Assembly (NCBI GenBank): GCA_963556495.2
Contig: OY747710.1
Coordinates: 38,271,000 to 38,334,999 of the forward strand
Source: Valencia hispanica
Lineage: Eukaryota; Chordata; Actinopteri; Cyprinodontiformes; Valenciidae
Direction: 5' to 3'
Length of the DNA stretch: 64,000 nucleotides
Below are positions 21,045-55,787 of this stretch, one piece after another. A model generated the notes under the pieces. It was given only the letters and a program-made list of their open reading frames with translations, was not told where the DNA came from and did no database searches. Each line of letters starts with the position of its first letter. Positions within the stretch are counted from its first letter, which is position 1. A program made the translations under genes and the position numbers.

Positions 21045-21332
21045 AAAATTATATTATTCCAACAAATAGTAGTCTAGGTGAGACACATTACACAGTTGGT
21101 ACCAGATTGTGTTTATATCTAGTTTTATTTCAAAAGCATACCTTTTAGTTTGCAAGATTATCCAATTCTGGATTATTCCACTATTGGTGTGATTATATTA
21201 TAAGTAAGAAGTCGGCTTATGAGACATACTGACATCTGTTTAATTACTGTCATCATTCCAGTTCTATATAAATAACAGGAGCATAGGTCAGATTTTATAG
21301 GTTCCGTTATAATCTTATTTCCCCTCCTTGCT

Positions 21333-23245
21333 TCACTCCCTCCTCTGTACTCGATGAGAGACTTCTCTCGGAGAGGACATCAGCCGTGAGGCTCCGAAGT
21401 TCTCTCTGGTTGGCTTGCAGAGGTTCTCAGTTATGGCGGGGGTTTGCTCTCTGTCTCCTTTAAGATCTCCCTTTCCCACGAAGGCAGGACCTTCAGTGCA
21501 GGTGGCTCGTTTTGGCTCTTTGCTTCTGCTGGAGAAAGGCAGCTGGTACTCTGTCATGACTCCCCTCTCTGTGCCCAGCTTCAGCGTCTGTCTGGGGTTC
21601 CTCTCAACTATCAGGTGGACCACCTGCTGCTGCTTATAACTCTCTCTTCGAAGGCCGTCTGTCTCTGATAGCGTCATCCTGGAACAACACACACACACAC
21701 ACTGAAAAACGATGATCTGCTTTAAGATGTAACAAGCAAAAAAGAAAAGCGAAAGTGCTGATGAACTTCACATGAGAAAAATAAAGATTCAGACAAATAT
21801 AGGATCAACACTGTTGAAGAATGTTATATTAGCTGTTTTATTTGTAAATATGTAATTAATAGTTTTATATACTGTAGCTTTTGCACATGTGCTGCCTCAA
21901 AACCATTTTTTTATGGTTTAGAAAATACTTTTTTTAATTAATTTTTTTTACATCCTCATAAGAGTAGACAGATCATCTTAGGAGGAAGACGGCCTGTCAT
22001 GGGTGTTTATTTCGACATTCTAGATAAAATATCTATTTGATGAAGGCAGATTTATGGTTTATCACTAATAATCCACAGTCAAATTATTACTCTTCAGCTA
22101 AAGGGAAGCTTGTTTAAGCGTGGGTGCATTTGATTTTTAAAATCTAAGTCCAATTTCCTTCAGCCTGTTCTAGCGTAAAGCTTGGATCTGTTTTTGTGTT
22201 TATTCATTTGGCAGATGATTTTATCCAAAGCAACTGACAAATGAGACTATAACAACAAAGTTAATATTTAAGATAACAATAAGCTACCTAGTGGGAAGAC
22301 CACTAGTCAGGTTCTGTCAAAGGTGAAAAGGGTGACTGTAGAAATATAGACCACCAGATGTAGATGGTATGGAAATATAGGGTAGGTGCTAGGGTAGAGC
22401 TGGGTTTTGATCTTCAACACATCACATCACAGTTTAGATTTCTTTTACTAAGCTAAAGAATGCCATTTATGCAAATTCTTTCTATCTGCAAATAAAAGAA
22501 TATTTGCATTCAAAATTATTCATACCCCTGGTAGATTTAGATTTAAAAATATTTTCACTCAACTCAAAGTCTAGAAAGATAGACTTGTTTTTGTATTTTT
22601 GGGGGGGGGGGGGGGTTGTTGTTTTTTCTCTTCTTTTTAGTGAAAATAGCCTGTCAAAAGTTATTTATACCCATTTCAATAATTGATAGACAAATCTTTA
22701 CTGGTTTACAGAAATCCAACCCTTCTTATGATTTCAGACCATCTTTTAACATGTTTCTACTGGTGTTTTGACCATACAGCTTTGGTGATGTGTTTGGTAG
22801 GCCTTCTTGCCATCACCCTAATCTTTACCTTCCTCCACAGATTCTCTAACAGATTCAACTCAGAGCTCTGTCTGTTCCTCTCGAAAAATGTTGATTCTAG
22901 TTCCAGTCAGAAGACACATGCTGATAAAATTAAAAGATCACATAAAAACCAAAATCTCCCAGAGATGTGAATGAAGATTCTTACGAGAGTTGTGTGAACT
23001 CAACTACGACAGTGGTTTTGCAGCTTATTGAGTCCGCAGCATGTCGAACCTCTTACCTGTACTGAGGTCTTGTTTCCAGCACCACATTTAGCCAGCAGGC
23101 GCTGTAGCTCTCCTTCTTCCACAGATTGTCCTCCTGAAGATCACAGTAGGAGTTCACCAGGTAACTCCCTCTCCTGTTTACACAGTGCATAGTTGGAGTA
23201 TATGTCGCTGTCTGTAATTCTTGATTTCTGCTGAGACTCAAGCTG
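21333..23245 (-). CDS. Unrecognised gene, last two exons (5' end not found)
   Basis: Two minus-strand exons join in frame. The upstream exon is about 23245-23057, with donor CAG|GTAAGAGG at its lower end. The terminal exon is 21678-21333, with acceptor TTCCAG and stop TGA at 21335-21333. The joint reads ETRPQY then RMTLSETDGL. The upstream exon encodes NRRGSYLVNSYCDLQEDNLW and then WKKESYSACWLNVVLE; the terminal exon gives RESYKQQQVVHLIVERNPR, then a polar basic C-terminus ending VSHRVQRRE. There is no signal peptide, membrane helix or domain I know. Regularly spaced Tyr/Trp/Arg in a short basic protein is reminiscent of ciliary microtubule-inner proteins, but that is only an impression. The 5' border (possibly an AG near 23245) and further exons are uncertain. 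The intron contains a Tc1-like fragment. Confidence 0.6.
22490..22965. mobile_element. Tc1-like element remnant in the intron of the unrecognised gene
   Basis: Starts with attcaaaattattcataccc and later has aagttatttatacccatttc, gccttcttgccatcacccta and ttcctccacagattctctaa, wording typical of decayed teleost Tc1-like elements. No intact transposase frame. Confidence 0.5.
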
Positions 23246-23809
23246 TATGAAACTTAAGGGAGAAGATGGGACATTAAGAGGTCTGAGATGAGTTTCTCTG
23301 TGTTGCAATGTCTTAAATGTCCCGTCTTGTTACTATATTTACTCCTCTGTGTCACATTGTTGTGTATTTGGTGAATGCCCCCCCTCTGACTTTCAGCAGG
23401 TTGGTTTCCATCTGAAAAGGAGTTTAATAACTGCTCACATGATGTCAGCCAACTGGATTAATGGAGTAAATTTCAGTTAATGTGTACTTTACAGGCTCAA
23501 AGCAATAAACACACTGAGTTGCTGTGCTTGCAGGTATCAGCTTTGCGTCTACATTTAAACAAGTAGAACTAGTATACCATGGAAAGTGAATAACCCTGCG
23601 CTCCTAGGTTTACAGACTTACAAACATATGTGTGCCGACATTAATATTAAATGGATTCAAGTGTGATCCCATTTAACCCACTGCTGATCAAATGTCTGCT
23701 GGCATAGTTGAAGGCAGAAGGAAGTTCTGACTGCTTCTCTTAGTCTGGCTCATTAAATCAGATCTGCTTTCCTGACAGCAAGGAGGACATTTTAAACTAT
23801 TACTGCTTT

Positions 23810-24360
23810 TTATTCACACACCTTCAATCTTTTCACATTTTGTCTCGTTACAATCAAACTCCAATGTATCTTATCAAGTTTTTTCCGTGACAGATTGATA
23901 TAAAGTAGCATATGATTATGAAGCGGAAGAGAAAGGTATGTTGTTTTCAACTTTTTTAATTTTTACAAATAAAAAACTAAAAAGTCTGGCATGGATTTGT
24001 ATGAGATCAAGGAACACAGCAGATAGGTCACGTTGTGACGTTTAAAGCAGGGTTATAAACCAAAATCCCAAACATCTCACAGACAACCTAATATCTGGAA
24101 ACGGTACAACTGTAAACCTTCTGAGACATGAGCATCCGACTAAACCAACAGGTGGGGCAGGGAGAGCATTGTTCAGACAAGCAGAAGCAAGAATCAGTTG
24201 TAACTATGGAGGAGCTGGAGAGATTTGCCTCTCAGGTGGAAGAAGATCTTAATGGAACAACCAATAATTGTACACTCCACAAATCTGGCGTGCTTGGAAT
24301 AGTTTTAACAAAGAAGCCGTTGCTGAAGAAAGTTTAAAAGCATCCCCATGTGAAGAGGAC
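23810..24360 (+). mobile_element. Tc1-like transposon remnant with transposase N-terminal (HTH) fragment
   Basis: The 5' part has cttttcacattttgtctcgttacaat and tttttccgtgacagattgat, the usual lead-in of this family. At 24128-24337 a frame reads MEELERFASQVEED and CTLHKSGVLGIVLTKKPLLK. This corresponds to the second helix-turn-helix region of a Tc1-type transposase. The catalytic DDE part is absent. Confidence 0.7.
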
Positions 24361-24921
24361 ACAGAATCCCTGTATGTGGAGGAAGGTTATCTGGTTAGAC
24401 AAGACAATAATTCAACCCTAACCCTATCTGCAAAATGCTGCGCATGCACGTCACCGCTTAACACAGCGAACAGAGAGGGATATAAACAGCAGCAGCAAAA
24501 GCAAATGAGGTGAATCAGCTGTGCTTGCTGATGGGTTTCATTCAGGATATGTTACTGTGGAACATCGTTTCTGCTGCCTTGAAATCGAGCTGTTGGCATG
24601 TCACAACAGTCATGAGACTGCCACACAGCAACAGTCTTCAGTCAGAGGATTGCTCAGATTCGTTGCAAGACTGACTGCTAGCGGAGACCTATCCTGTCCA
24701 CAGCAAAATGATCCAAAACGACTCTGTGAAGATACCTGGATAATGAGTTATGACATTTAATTTGGCTTTAGGATAAAAAAAAAGTTTTTTTTTTCAGGAG
24801 GTAAATTGTGGTGGAAAATTGTTATGCAATTAGGAATTAAGTGTATATTCTCTGTTTAGTGAATGCATCTAGGGTAAAATGACAAGGTTATTGTTCCAGC
24901 TTAATGTTTGTGATATATATG

Positions 24922-25247
24922 TGTCAGGTCACCAGAGAGACAGACGCCGGGGCAGTAAGATAACAGTCTGGCCTTCGGATGAGCTGCTTCATGCGTTGCT
25001 ATGACTCGCATGAAGCAGTTACTCTGGAGGCGGGGCGTGAAGGATGGAGAAGACGTCTACAGAGATAAACAATGATTGCTGAATACTATTTAAGCGGTTA
25101 GTTAGAAAGGTTGGTTAGGGTGATGCACGAGTAACTCTGTCCCCTCCATGGTCTGGCCAGACATGTTTGGATTAAATACTTAAACGCCTTCTGGGACTCA
25201 AGTCTTCTTTATTATGGAAACCCTGAGATACTTTTTTTGCCATAACA
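24922..25247 (+). mobile_element. Possible solo LTR
   Basis: The 326-bp segment starts TGTCAGG and ends CATAACA (TG...CA). It has a TATA-like tatttaag at 25087-25094 and attaaa at 25171-25176, the order expected for U3-R-U5. No matching target duplication is visible (atatg left, ataat right), and no primer-binding site or polypurine tract was established, so this is tentative. Confidence 0.4.
24984..25018. repeat. Perfect 12-bp hairpin inside the LTR-like segment
   Basis: ctgcttcatgcg at 24984-24995 and cgcatgaagcag at 25007-25018 are exact reverse complements with an 11-nt loop. Confidence 0.85.
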
Positions 25248-25309
25248 ATAATTAATTTTTGAGGCACAATATCAGTCAGCATAGTTCATTTTATCTTTAA
25301 GAACCTGAG

Positions 25310-25710
25310 GTAAAAAAGATGGACAAATTACCTCTAGTATCCTTATAAATTCTAGTGTCTATTAACACATGAGTGTTAATAACACAACATCCCCCACGGG
25401 AATCATAAGTAACCCTGAACGCGTCACCGGGTCTGGTGTCTACATGACATTCTTCCACCAGGCGGACCTTGGCAACGTGAGTCTGATCAGTGAAACTGAA
25501 TCAGAAAGAGTGTGATGGTATGATCCGGCAGAGGGAAGTATGCTGGACTCCAACCAACGAAAACACCCGGCTCCGTGACACCAGAGTCGGCACCACATGA
25601 CCAAAGTTCAGGCACTGGTTCACTTGTTGCCATGGTGACAAGGATGCACATTCCCCAAACAAGTTATCCTCTGCGGCATTAAATGTCCCGAGTAGGAAGA
25701 CATCTCACTT
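25310..25710 (-). pseudogene. Unidentified decayed reading frame
   Basis: On minus, one frame stays open from about 25708 to about 25310 with a single internal TGA, roughly 130 codons. Before the TGA it reads DVFLLGTFNAAEDNLFGE and later LNFGHVVPTLVSRSRVF. After it come VAKVRLVEECHVDTRPGD and SRGGCCVINTHVLIDTRIYK. The composition looks protein-like rather than random. There is no ATG at the left border and no recognisable domain. It may be an internal piece of a retroelement (it adjoins the LTR-like segment) or a dead gene. I cannot assign it. Confidence 0.4.
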
Positions 25711-25956
25711 CATGTGATTTCTATATGTGAGAAGAAAACATGCTTGTATATCTAACAATGTTGTTCTTCCACTGTCTGCCCTGCACTCACTCATCTGAAC
25801 GAAATCATTCCAGTGTTTGAGGGGGAAATAATCAGATGATTAACCATAAAAAGCAATAGTAATATGTTTCATTGTGAAATAAGAGGCAGTTCATCACCTT
25901 CAATCAAGGCATACAAAAAAAAAAAAAAGGTCCAAACAATGTTTTTTTTGAATGAC

Positions 25957-25962
25957 TTTATT
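25957..25962 (-). terminator. Poly(A) signal of MRPL32
   Basis: TTTATT on plus (AATAAA on minus), about 155 bp beyond the MRPL32 stop codon. Confidence 0.65.
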
Positions 25963-26116
25963 TTGTTCATTCACACGTTATGTTCCTCTGTCACATTCAG
26001 ATGTAGGAACCGGTGTAACACATTAGATTTCTTACAACAAATGTGCTTGTGAAAAAAACAAACATACACTCTGACACATGTAAAACTCCCATCACCGACC
26101 CTCAATATCATCTGCA

Positions 26117-29100
26117 TCAGTTGCTGAACCAGGCAGGTCTTTTCCTGGGCCGCTCCACTATCCTCTTCCCTCTGTCCTGCTCGCTTGCCGTTTCCCCCTC
26201 GTACAGGACGACGGTCTCAGCGGGCGGGGCCCTATGTGGGCCGCCTTCCATTTCCTTGATCTGTTGACGAATCAGAGCGGTCTCCCTGCAAACCTTAGCA
26301 TAACAGAAGCCGCACAGGGTGTAGCTCTGTTTCAAATGGCCGCACTCTGGACATGGTTCGATGTTTTTCTGTTTGAGCAGACAGAAACGGCAGAGGTAGT
26401 TAATAAGTATATAAGCCATATATAACCCAGCATGATGGCCTTTTCAAGCCTGTACATCTCTTTAGAACCAACATTACCTGAATATAAAAAATGAAAAAAA
26501 TAATTTTAATATTTGATGCTCTGGAAAAAATGCTATAAAACCATATTGTTACTTTAAAATAAACACTAAATGTAATGCTTTTTAAAAGTAATAGGAGTAA
26601 ATCTAAAATTATACGCTTGGTAATATAATCTTTAATGAGCTGGGGTCTCATTTAGAAAACTTTGTATGGAACACTTACTAAAAGCGTACTTAAGCTCAGC
26701 AAATTTCTTTTTTTATCTACGCCAAGTAAGTTTCAGATCTATTAAACTTTGAGTACGCACAGCTGCATGTAATTTCCGCTTTATGAATCTCACTCTCCCT
26801 AGAAATGTGCGCAGGTGATTTTGGATCATATCCCGCACTTTCTGCCATAAAGATAAAGGTCATGGCAAAGTGCCTAGTGAATATTCTGTATAGACTTATG
26901 CGGGCTGATATGGGACGGTTCACAGGTAACCAAGGCAACCAAGAGGCGGGGAAAGTGCCATTCCATAGAGACTGAAGGAGACACGGAAAACCGTTTTATT
27001 TCAAATCAATCAATCAATCAACGTTTATCTATATAGAGCTTTACTCAGCCAAAAGGTGACAGAAGTGCTTCACAATAAAATAAATATATAAGCAAACAAA
27101 TAAGAACAATAAATATAAAGTTTGAATTGTATGATTACATCTTGTTGCAACAATAAGATTGGAATAAAAGCAAATTAAAACAAAAAATAAAAACAGCAGA
27201 GCATAAGTTTCAGCCCTCCTAGATATTTAAAGCCTACTTTTAAAAGGCACAATTCTTGCAAAATAGATGTACGGTTTTTTCACAAATAAATAGAAGTGCT
27301 GTAAGCAAGTGACACAGCGTTGATATGGTGGCGTGCCTGACTTAAAAAAAATGACAGGCAGAATGTGCAGCAGGGGAGTGTGTAGATCTATCCCCGGGCC
27401 CAGTTCAGCACATGGATCTAATAGGACTGCTTTAGGGAATCTACATCGGCTCCCCCCCATCAACATGCTGCCAGTGGCCTGATCTTCAATGAACACTAAT
27501 AAGTGCAGCTTCTATATAATCTGAAGACCTACATATGAACATACTTCGATATAATTCTTACATGCAACATATTTTCACTCAGATTCTCATTTAATTCTTA
27601 GTTCAGAGACAGGGGGGGGGGGGGCTGATTGTTGTGTGTTCGTGTGTGTGCTACAAGTCTGAAAATGTTGCTTAAATTCATAATTTTGTCATCTCACTGG
27701 CTGCGCTGCCAATGTCCTCCGTGTCTAAAATGTGCGTAAGCAAGGTCCTTAGTGTGCTTAAAGTTTTTCAGGCACGTTTTTTTTCTCCTATAAATCTCAA
27801 ACTTGACGTAGAACGTTTTTAGACCCCATTTTGTGCCTAAACAAGGCTTATAAATGAGACCCCAGGAGTACAAAAGCGGGGTACATAATTTCGAGAGTTG
27901 CCAACAAAGCAAACATGCTCATTAGAATGCATTTTTTCCCTTTTTATCTGGTAAATTATTGCTTAAATATACACACTTACTTTTTGTTGCTTGCCATTTT
28001 TCCAGTAGCAACAACAACCCAAGTGTAGACACTTTATAAAATGCAAGAACTCTCTTGATAAAGAATCTTCTATTAAGACACCAAAACAAAATTGTTTTCT
28101 TTTACAAATATGTTTACAAAAACACTTAGCTTTAGTTTTTTTTTTTTTTCTAATTTCAGCTTCTGTGAATTACAATTTTCTAAATGATGCCAACAAAACC
28201 TGTCCTTTGGACTCTGTTGCCCTAGCTTAGAGCAGGGGTCAGCATCCTGCGTTACCGGAGCCGCAAGTGGCTCTTTGGACCTTCCACAATGGCTCTTAAT
28301 ACCTATGGCTAAGAAGGCAAAGAACCAAATAATGGTTTTAAATTTAGATAAATACAGACAAATGCATGTTTTAGGAGTTTTATTTACTTTTAATGGAATA
28401 TTTGCAACAGAATGACTATTATGTAGTAATAGTGGGTCTAATCCTTTTTAAACCCAGTTTTCTTGTCATTAGGTTGGAAACTTTATGTTTTGTTTTTTCT
28501 TTTACAGAATTTTCCACAAATATCAACATCCAATTTAAAAAAAGATGTATTTATCCTCTTTTTGGCTTGATATTGTGACATTTCCTGCAGCAGAGAGCTA
28601 CCCCTCATCATGTAATGGGTTTGGTTTTGCACAGTCGAGGCCAAATGTTTTGGAACTAACAAATCTTGTTTTTCCACCAACTTCACTCCTTTAGTTCACA
28701 TTGTGGCAATTTGCATTTATTCTAGGTTGTAATGAAGATAGATCAGATGAAATGCAATTTATTGCCAAGTTAATCAATGTTGATGAAAATTAACTTTCAT
28801 CCTTGCAGGTTCACAAGCAAGGGTGTTAGTGTGCAAGAAAAACATAAAAGACAGATCGGCATTCTGCAGAAAGTAACAAGATTGGACAGCAGAGGCCAGA
28901 GCATCCGGGAAATGTTCTCCAGCAAATAAAAAGTTGACATTACTACAAGTTCTGTGTCATCCTGATGCAGAATCATCCATGAGGCAACTCCTGCACAGAG
29001 TTACCTCTTGTCCAAGGCTGTGACAGGCTCACTCACAATTTTACCTGAAAACGCTGCCGATAAAAACTATGGTATCAAAGTATCCTCCAAAACAACTTTC

Positions 29101-29665
29101 CCTAGCAATCCAGGAGAAATCTGGATTGCTAAATCTACCTTAACTTTGATGAGTTTTCTTTCATCTCTCCTTCTGGTTCTGTTGACCTCTATGGTGCGTC
29201 TCTTCTTGGGGGCGGCCATCCACAGGATGCTGTCCAGGAGGCCGGAGGTCTCCTCTGGCCTCTCCTCATCCTCATCCAGCTGGTCGATCCGGGGCAGAAG
29301 GCTGGGACCATTCACTGCCAGAGCCGGAGCTACGCACAGACAGGGAAAACAGCCACATGATTTTCCTTTTTTTGCCCCACACCGAGTCAGGCATTCAACG
29401 GTTTACAGCACTGATCAGCAGAATCAACAACAAGCCTCGTTATTACAAAATAAAGTGGAATAACATATAACATTAGCAGTCTGTTAAGTTTGAGATGAAT
29501 AATAATAATGTTTTTTTGTTGTTTTTTTTTTTAAAGCTGCAGGCTTTATTTATCGGGCTTAAACTCACCCAGCTGTGTGTCCAGTCCGGATATCTGGAGG
29601 AGTCGACTTTCAATACGCAGCAGAGAACACCTGAGGCTGTGCACCAAGGCAGATAAATTCATCAT
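26117..29665 (-). CDS. mrpl32: 39S/large mitoribosomal protein L32 (bL32m), complete, 3 exons
   Basis: Structural protein of the mitochondrial ribosome large subunit. Exons 29665-29569, 29329-29139 and 26368-26117 join in frame to 179 aa; the human protein is 188. The N-terminus ([20 protein letters not shown]) is a mitochondrial presequence; in mammals and yeast L32 is matured by the m-AAA protease. The mature start region has [20 protein letters not shown], the L32 signature. Exon 3 carries the zinc site CPECGHLK (Cys102, Cys105) with CGFC (Cys115, Cys118) and ends KRPAWFSN. Two adjacent ATGs (29665 and 29662) could both serve as start. Intron 2 is long (2.8 kb) and full of repeats. Divergent neighbour of PSMA2, as in human. 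Confidence 0.96.
26641..27864. mobile_element. TIR-bounded element in MRPL32 intron 2
   Basis: Left end tggggtctcatttagaaaac and right end gcttataaatgagacccca are inverted repeats over about 15 bp with one or two mismatches. Near the ends lie subterminal motifs such as gcgtacttaagc and gtgcgtaagcaagg. No clear target duplication and no transposase frame. A SINE-like sequence (27005-27210) sits inside. Confidence 0.6.
27005..27210. repeat. SINE-like or 3'-tail repeat nested in the TIR element
   Basis: (AATC)n at 27002-27020 is followed by gtttatctatatagagcttt, then gacagaagtgcttcacaata and an A-rich tail. This is the common fish repeat of the form tttatatagcac...aagtgcttcaca. Family not named. 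Confidence 0.5.
28234..28330. repeat. hAT-like repeat fragment
   Basis: agcaggggtcagcatcctgc followed by accggagccgcaagtggctc resembles the end of a common vertebrate hAT MITE family. Only one end is visible; it lies in MRPL32 intron 2. Confidence 0.4.
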
Positions 29666-31228
29666 TTTATTTCAGCACGTTTCTTCTCCTACGGACATGA
29701 CAAACACCTCACGGTCACCGGGCCTTCTCCTCCTCCACCTTCTGCTTTTCCTTCTTCTTCTTCTCAGAATATTTGATGATCCGATGCGCGGCTGCCATCT
29801 AGTGGAGACATGTCTAACCGCGTTCATTCCACCCATAGCTCTTTTTGCAAGACCTTCATTATCAACACGTCTCCATCTTACCATAAACCAACAGCTAGAT
29901 GTTATTAAAAGGTACTACTCGCTCACAAGAAGCTGGATTTTAAATTCCTAGCTCAACAGACCTTCCCAGAAAAACAAAAACAAACATCCATGGTATTTCC
30001 TAGACACCCCTTATAAGTTTTTAAAGGTTGCCCAGTGATGTTGAACGTCCAGAACATCCAGGGCGTATTCCCCAAATCATCATCTAACAAGCATTCTGTA
30101 AATGTTTCTTAAAGGGTATCTTACATTTGCACAGTGTGAGACCTCTGGAGAACGTCCAGGGAGCATTTCCCGAAGGTTCCCAATGGGTTCCCGAAGAAGT
30201 TTAATGGAATCTCCAGAAGCTTTTCGAAAAGTTTCGTTTTACAATGTCCCAGAGGCTGGTCTCAACTTAAAGTATGAGACGTCAAAAAAATGTAAAAAAT
30301 AAAGTCATTCTAAAACATATTTATAATACAATACAACACACACTCACACCTAAGGGTATATATTTATATTTATATTTATATTTATATTTATATTTATATT
30401 TATATTTATATTTATATTTATATTTATATTTATATTTATATTTATTGATCCCGGGTTATGAGTGAACACATGAAAACACTCTTTTGCCAATTAGTGATGT
30501 GTACCAAATTAAAGACTTCCTTAATTATTTCCAGTAGAAACCCTTTGCTATCTAAATAATATCACCTAATACCGTCTAACAGTTTGGTAAAAGATGCAGA
30601 ACATAATTTAAATGCAAATTGTACTTATCGGTTAAACATAATGCATATTACTTTTTCACTAGCCTTAAGCCAAGTTATTGATTGTTTCTTTATCCGATTA
30701 TTTTAGTCTTTTACGTCATTCTCAATATATACATCTTTACAGAAAAAATACATTTATCATTAAAAAAAATTTTTAGCTTTGATTATTCCTATTTTATCTC
30801 AGGCACAAGCTATGTGTGCATGGGTATATTTTCTAAAATAAGATTCTTTTTATTTTTATTTTTCATTGCTATCTCTTCAAAACAACATCAAGGATTTTTC
30901 TTCCATATATTCCCCTTTCATTCATTTTTTATTGCAGCCCTAAAGCCCCTCCAATCATAAAATCCAAATAAATTGTGGAAGGTAAATAATGAAAGGTAAA
31001 AAATTAAATAATCAAAACATATGGAAACAATACAATTAGCATTTATATGACAAATGTTAGGAATTGCATATTTTATGCCTTAGAGTTTATTAATCCGTTA
31101 TTTTAATTTCCTATCCCACTGACTTTATTTGTTTTATCTACATAGTTTTCCTCCGGATGGCGCTACACACCTTTAGGTGGATTTAGAGTTCGCTGCTCAC
31201 TTTAGCATAGCAGAAGAAGAATATCAAA
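29666..31228. promoter_or_regulatory. MRPL32/PSMA2 divergent promoter region
   Basis: 1.56 kb separates the two start codons. The PSMA2-proximal part has the sequence ccggatggcgctacacacc; the middle holds a hexanucleotide microsatellite and AT-rich sequence. The same head-to-head pair exists in mammals, so shared control is plausible; core elements were not resolved. Confidence 0.45.
30356..30444. repeat. (TATTTA)n hexanucleotide microsatellite
   Basis: About 14-15 perfect units of tattta. It ends in attgatcccgggtt, the reverse complement of the ggatcaat motif near LINE 3' ends, so the repeat may have grown from a LINE tail. Confidence 0.9.
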
Positions 31229-34495
<3,267 letters not shown>

Positions 34496-34675
34496 ACACG
34501 CCCTCCCTGATGGGGCTGCCTGGCGACATGTCAAAACAGATTTAGCAGCACAGTGGCCAATAGACACAAGGAACAAGACTATGCCCACAACACCATCACC
34601 ATAATGAAGACGCATACACCACATTAACCATTATCAATGTCTACAAAAACGTGTTTGTATTTAAGGAGATAACAA

Positions 34676-34681
34676 AATAAA
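34676..34681 (+). terminator. Poly(A) signal of PSMA2 (proximal)
   Basis: AATAAA 181 bp after the stop codon. Further hexamers near 35144 and 35186 could give longer transcripts. Confidence 0.6.
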
Positions 34682-35459
34682 TTAGCCCTGCCTTAATATA
34701 CTCTGTTAATATCATATGTGACTATTGGCTGCTGTGCGAGCTAAAAGGGTTTTGAGATCTGAAAGAAATCTCAAGTCTTCCATTGAATCTTCATTTTCTT
34801 AATTCTGATTTGCTTGTAAAAGCAGTGTGCTTAGTTTGGAGACAAACGCCCCTTCTGTATAATACATATAGTTAAGAACAATATTTGAGTTGCAATCAGA
34901 CTTATTAGAGGTTATAGCAAATCCTTTTCTTTACATCTGACATAAGATATTGTTGCATATTTCCCCTTAGCATAATTGAGTTGGCAAAAAAAAAAAAGCA
35001 GGGATGGAGCATTCAATGGCTAGCCTTGAGATTTTACAGTCGATCTGGTTGCTGTACCACAGTTTTACATTATGTACTTTTTTTTTCAGGCTTGATACAG
35101 TTCTTAAATTTGTATTTTCTCCACTGTTATGTGTCACCTTTTCAAATAAAAAATGGTGAACTGTTGATGGCTCCTTGTTTTTGATGAATAAACTTTTATT
35201 TTGAAAATATTTTAAAATGAGTTTTGCAACAGGGCTTTTTGTAGATGAGCGCGTCCTAACATTTACCGGATCACCTTCTCATAGTATTTATGTATCCCTC
35301 CGCTTGTTTTGTTTTTTTTCTTTTTATTTGCTGCAAGTTGCATATAAGTGACTACAATGTTTATTTAAATGTACAACATTTGCGATGTGCCTGAAATTTA
35401 TCTCAAGTTTTATGTTATAATTTAATGTAAAAATTCAATCGGGGCTCTAATTCTGTCAG

Positions 35460-35649
35460 CGGAGGATTAACGCGTCTGTCCCCATAACGCCCCGATGACG
35501 TTTATGGCGCCAGAAATCAAGGGTTTGGATAGGAACGAGTGTGTGTCAGCTTGAGAAGACGGCGCGTAGTGTGTGTTATGTGGACGGGGTTGTAAACGCA
35601 ACGAATATCGGCAGAGTTTCCCATCATTTGTGGTTGGAATAAAGGCAAG
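35460..35649 (+). promoter_or_regulatory. Probable ATAD2 promoter/5' UTR
   Basis: The 190 bp before the ATG turn abruptly GC- and CpG-rich (ttaacgcgtctgtcc, cataacgccccgatgacg, gaagacggcgcg) after AT-rich sequence. tgacgtttatggcgcc contains a CRE-like half site and an E2F-like ggcgcc box. ATAD2 is a known E2F target in mammals; functional use here is inferred. Confidence 0.5.
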
Positions 35650-55396
<19,747 letters not shown>

Positions 55397-55534
55397 TTCT
55401 TCAGACTTCTTTTGGGAGGGAAATGTGATCCTTTCATACATGTAAATATTCAGCTATTGGTTCTATTTTCTTGTAGAAAACAATCTATATTTGTGATATA
55501 GCTTAAACTTTGTATTACATCATGTTTATATGTA

Positions 55535-55540
55535 ATTAAA
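55535..55540 (+). terminator. Poly(A) signal of ATAD2
   Basis: ATTAAA 139 bp after the stop codon, followed by a GT-rich stretch (ttattattgtgtgctttt) that fits a downstream element. Confidence 0.6.
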
Positions 55541-55787
55541 GGGTTTTCCACTTATTATTGTGTGCTTTTCCTTTTGTTGAGCTAAGAAAATGTCTGTTTA
55601 AAAGGACTGTACTGTCACTACTGACAAAGAAGCTTTTCCCAGTTTCTAGAACATCTTTTTTCTTTTTTTTTCTTTTTTACATTTTACTGAAACCAAGACT
55701 GAACTAAATGAATATTAAAGAATAAAGAGAAATAGGGAAACAATAGTATCAATGACAACAACATTAACATAATTAAAGTATTTGGAA

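Larger units (their letters stand above)
23260..25940. other. Intergenic region rich in transposon debris
   Basis: Between the unrecognised gene and MRPL32. It contains a Tc1-like remnant (23.8-24.4 kb), an LTR-like segment (24.9-25.25 kb) and a decayed minus-strand frame (25.3-25.7 kb). No intact gene is visible. Confidence 0.6.

Noticed and set aside
29008..29463. 151-codon plus-strand frame
   Set aside because: Antisense shadow of MRPL32 exon 2, with no family resemblance.
30274..30465. Short frame with repeated LYLY residues
   Set aside because: Translation of the TATTTA microsatellite in the MRPL32/PSMA2 spacer.
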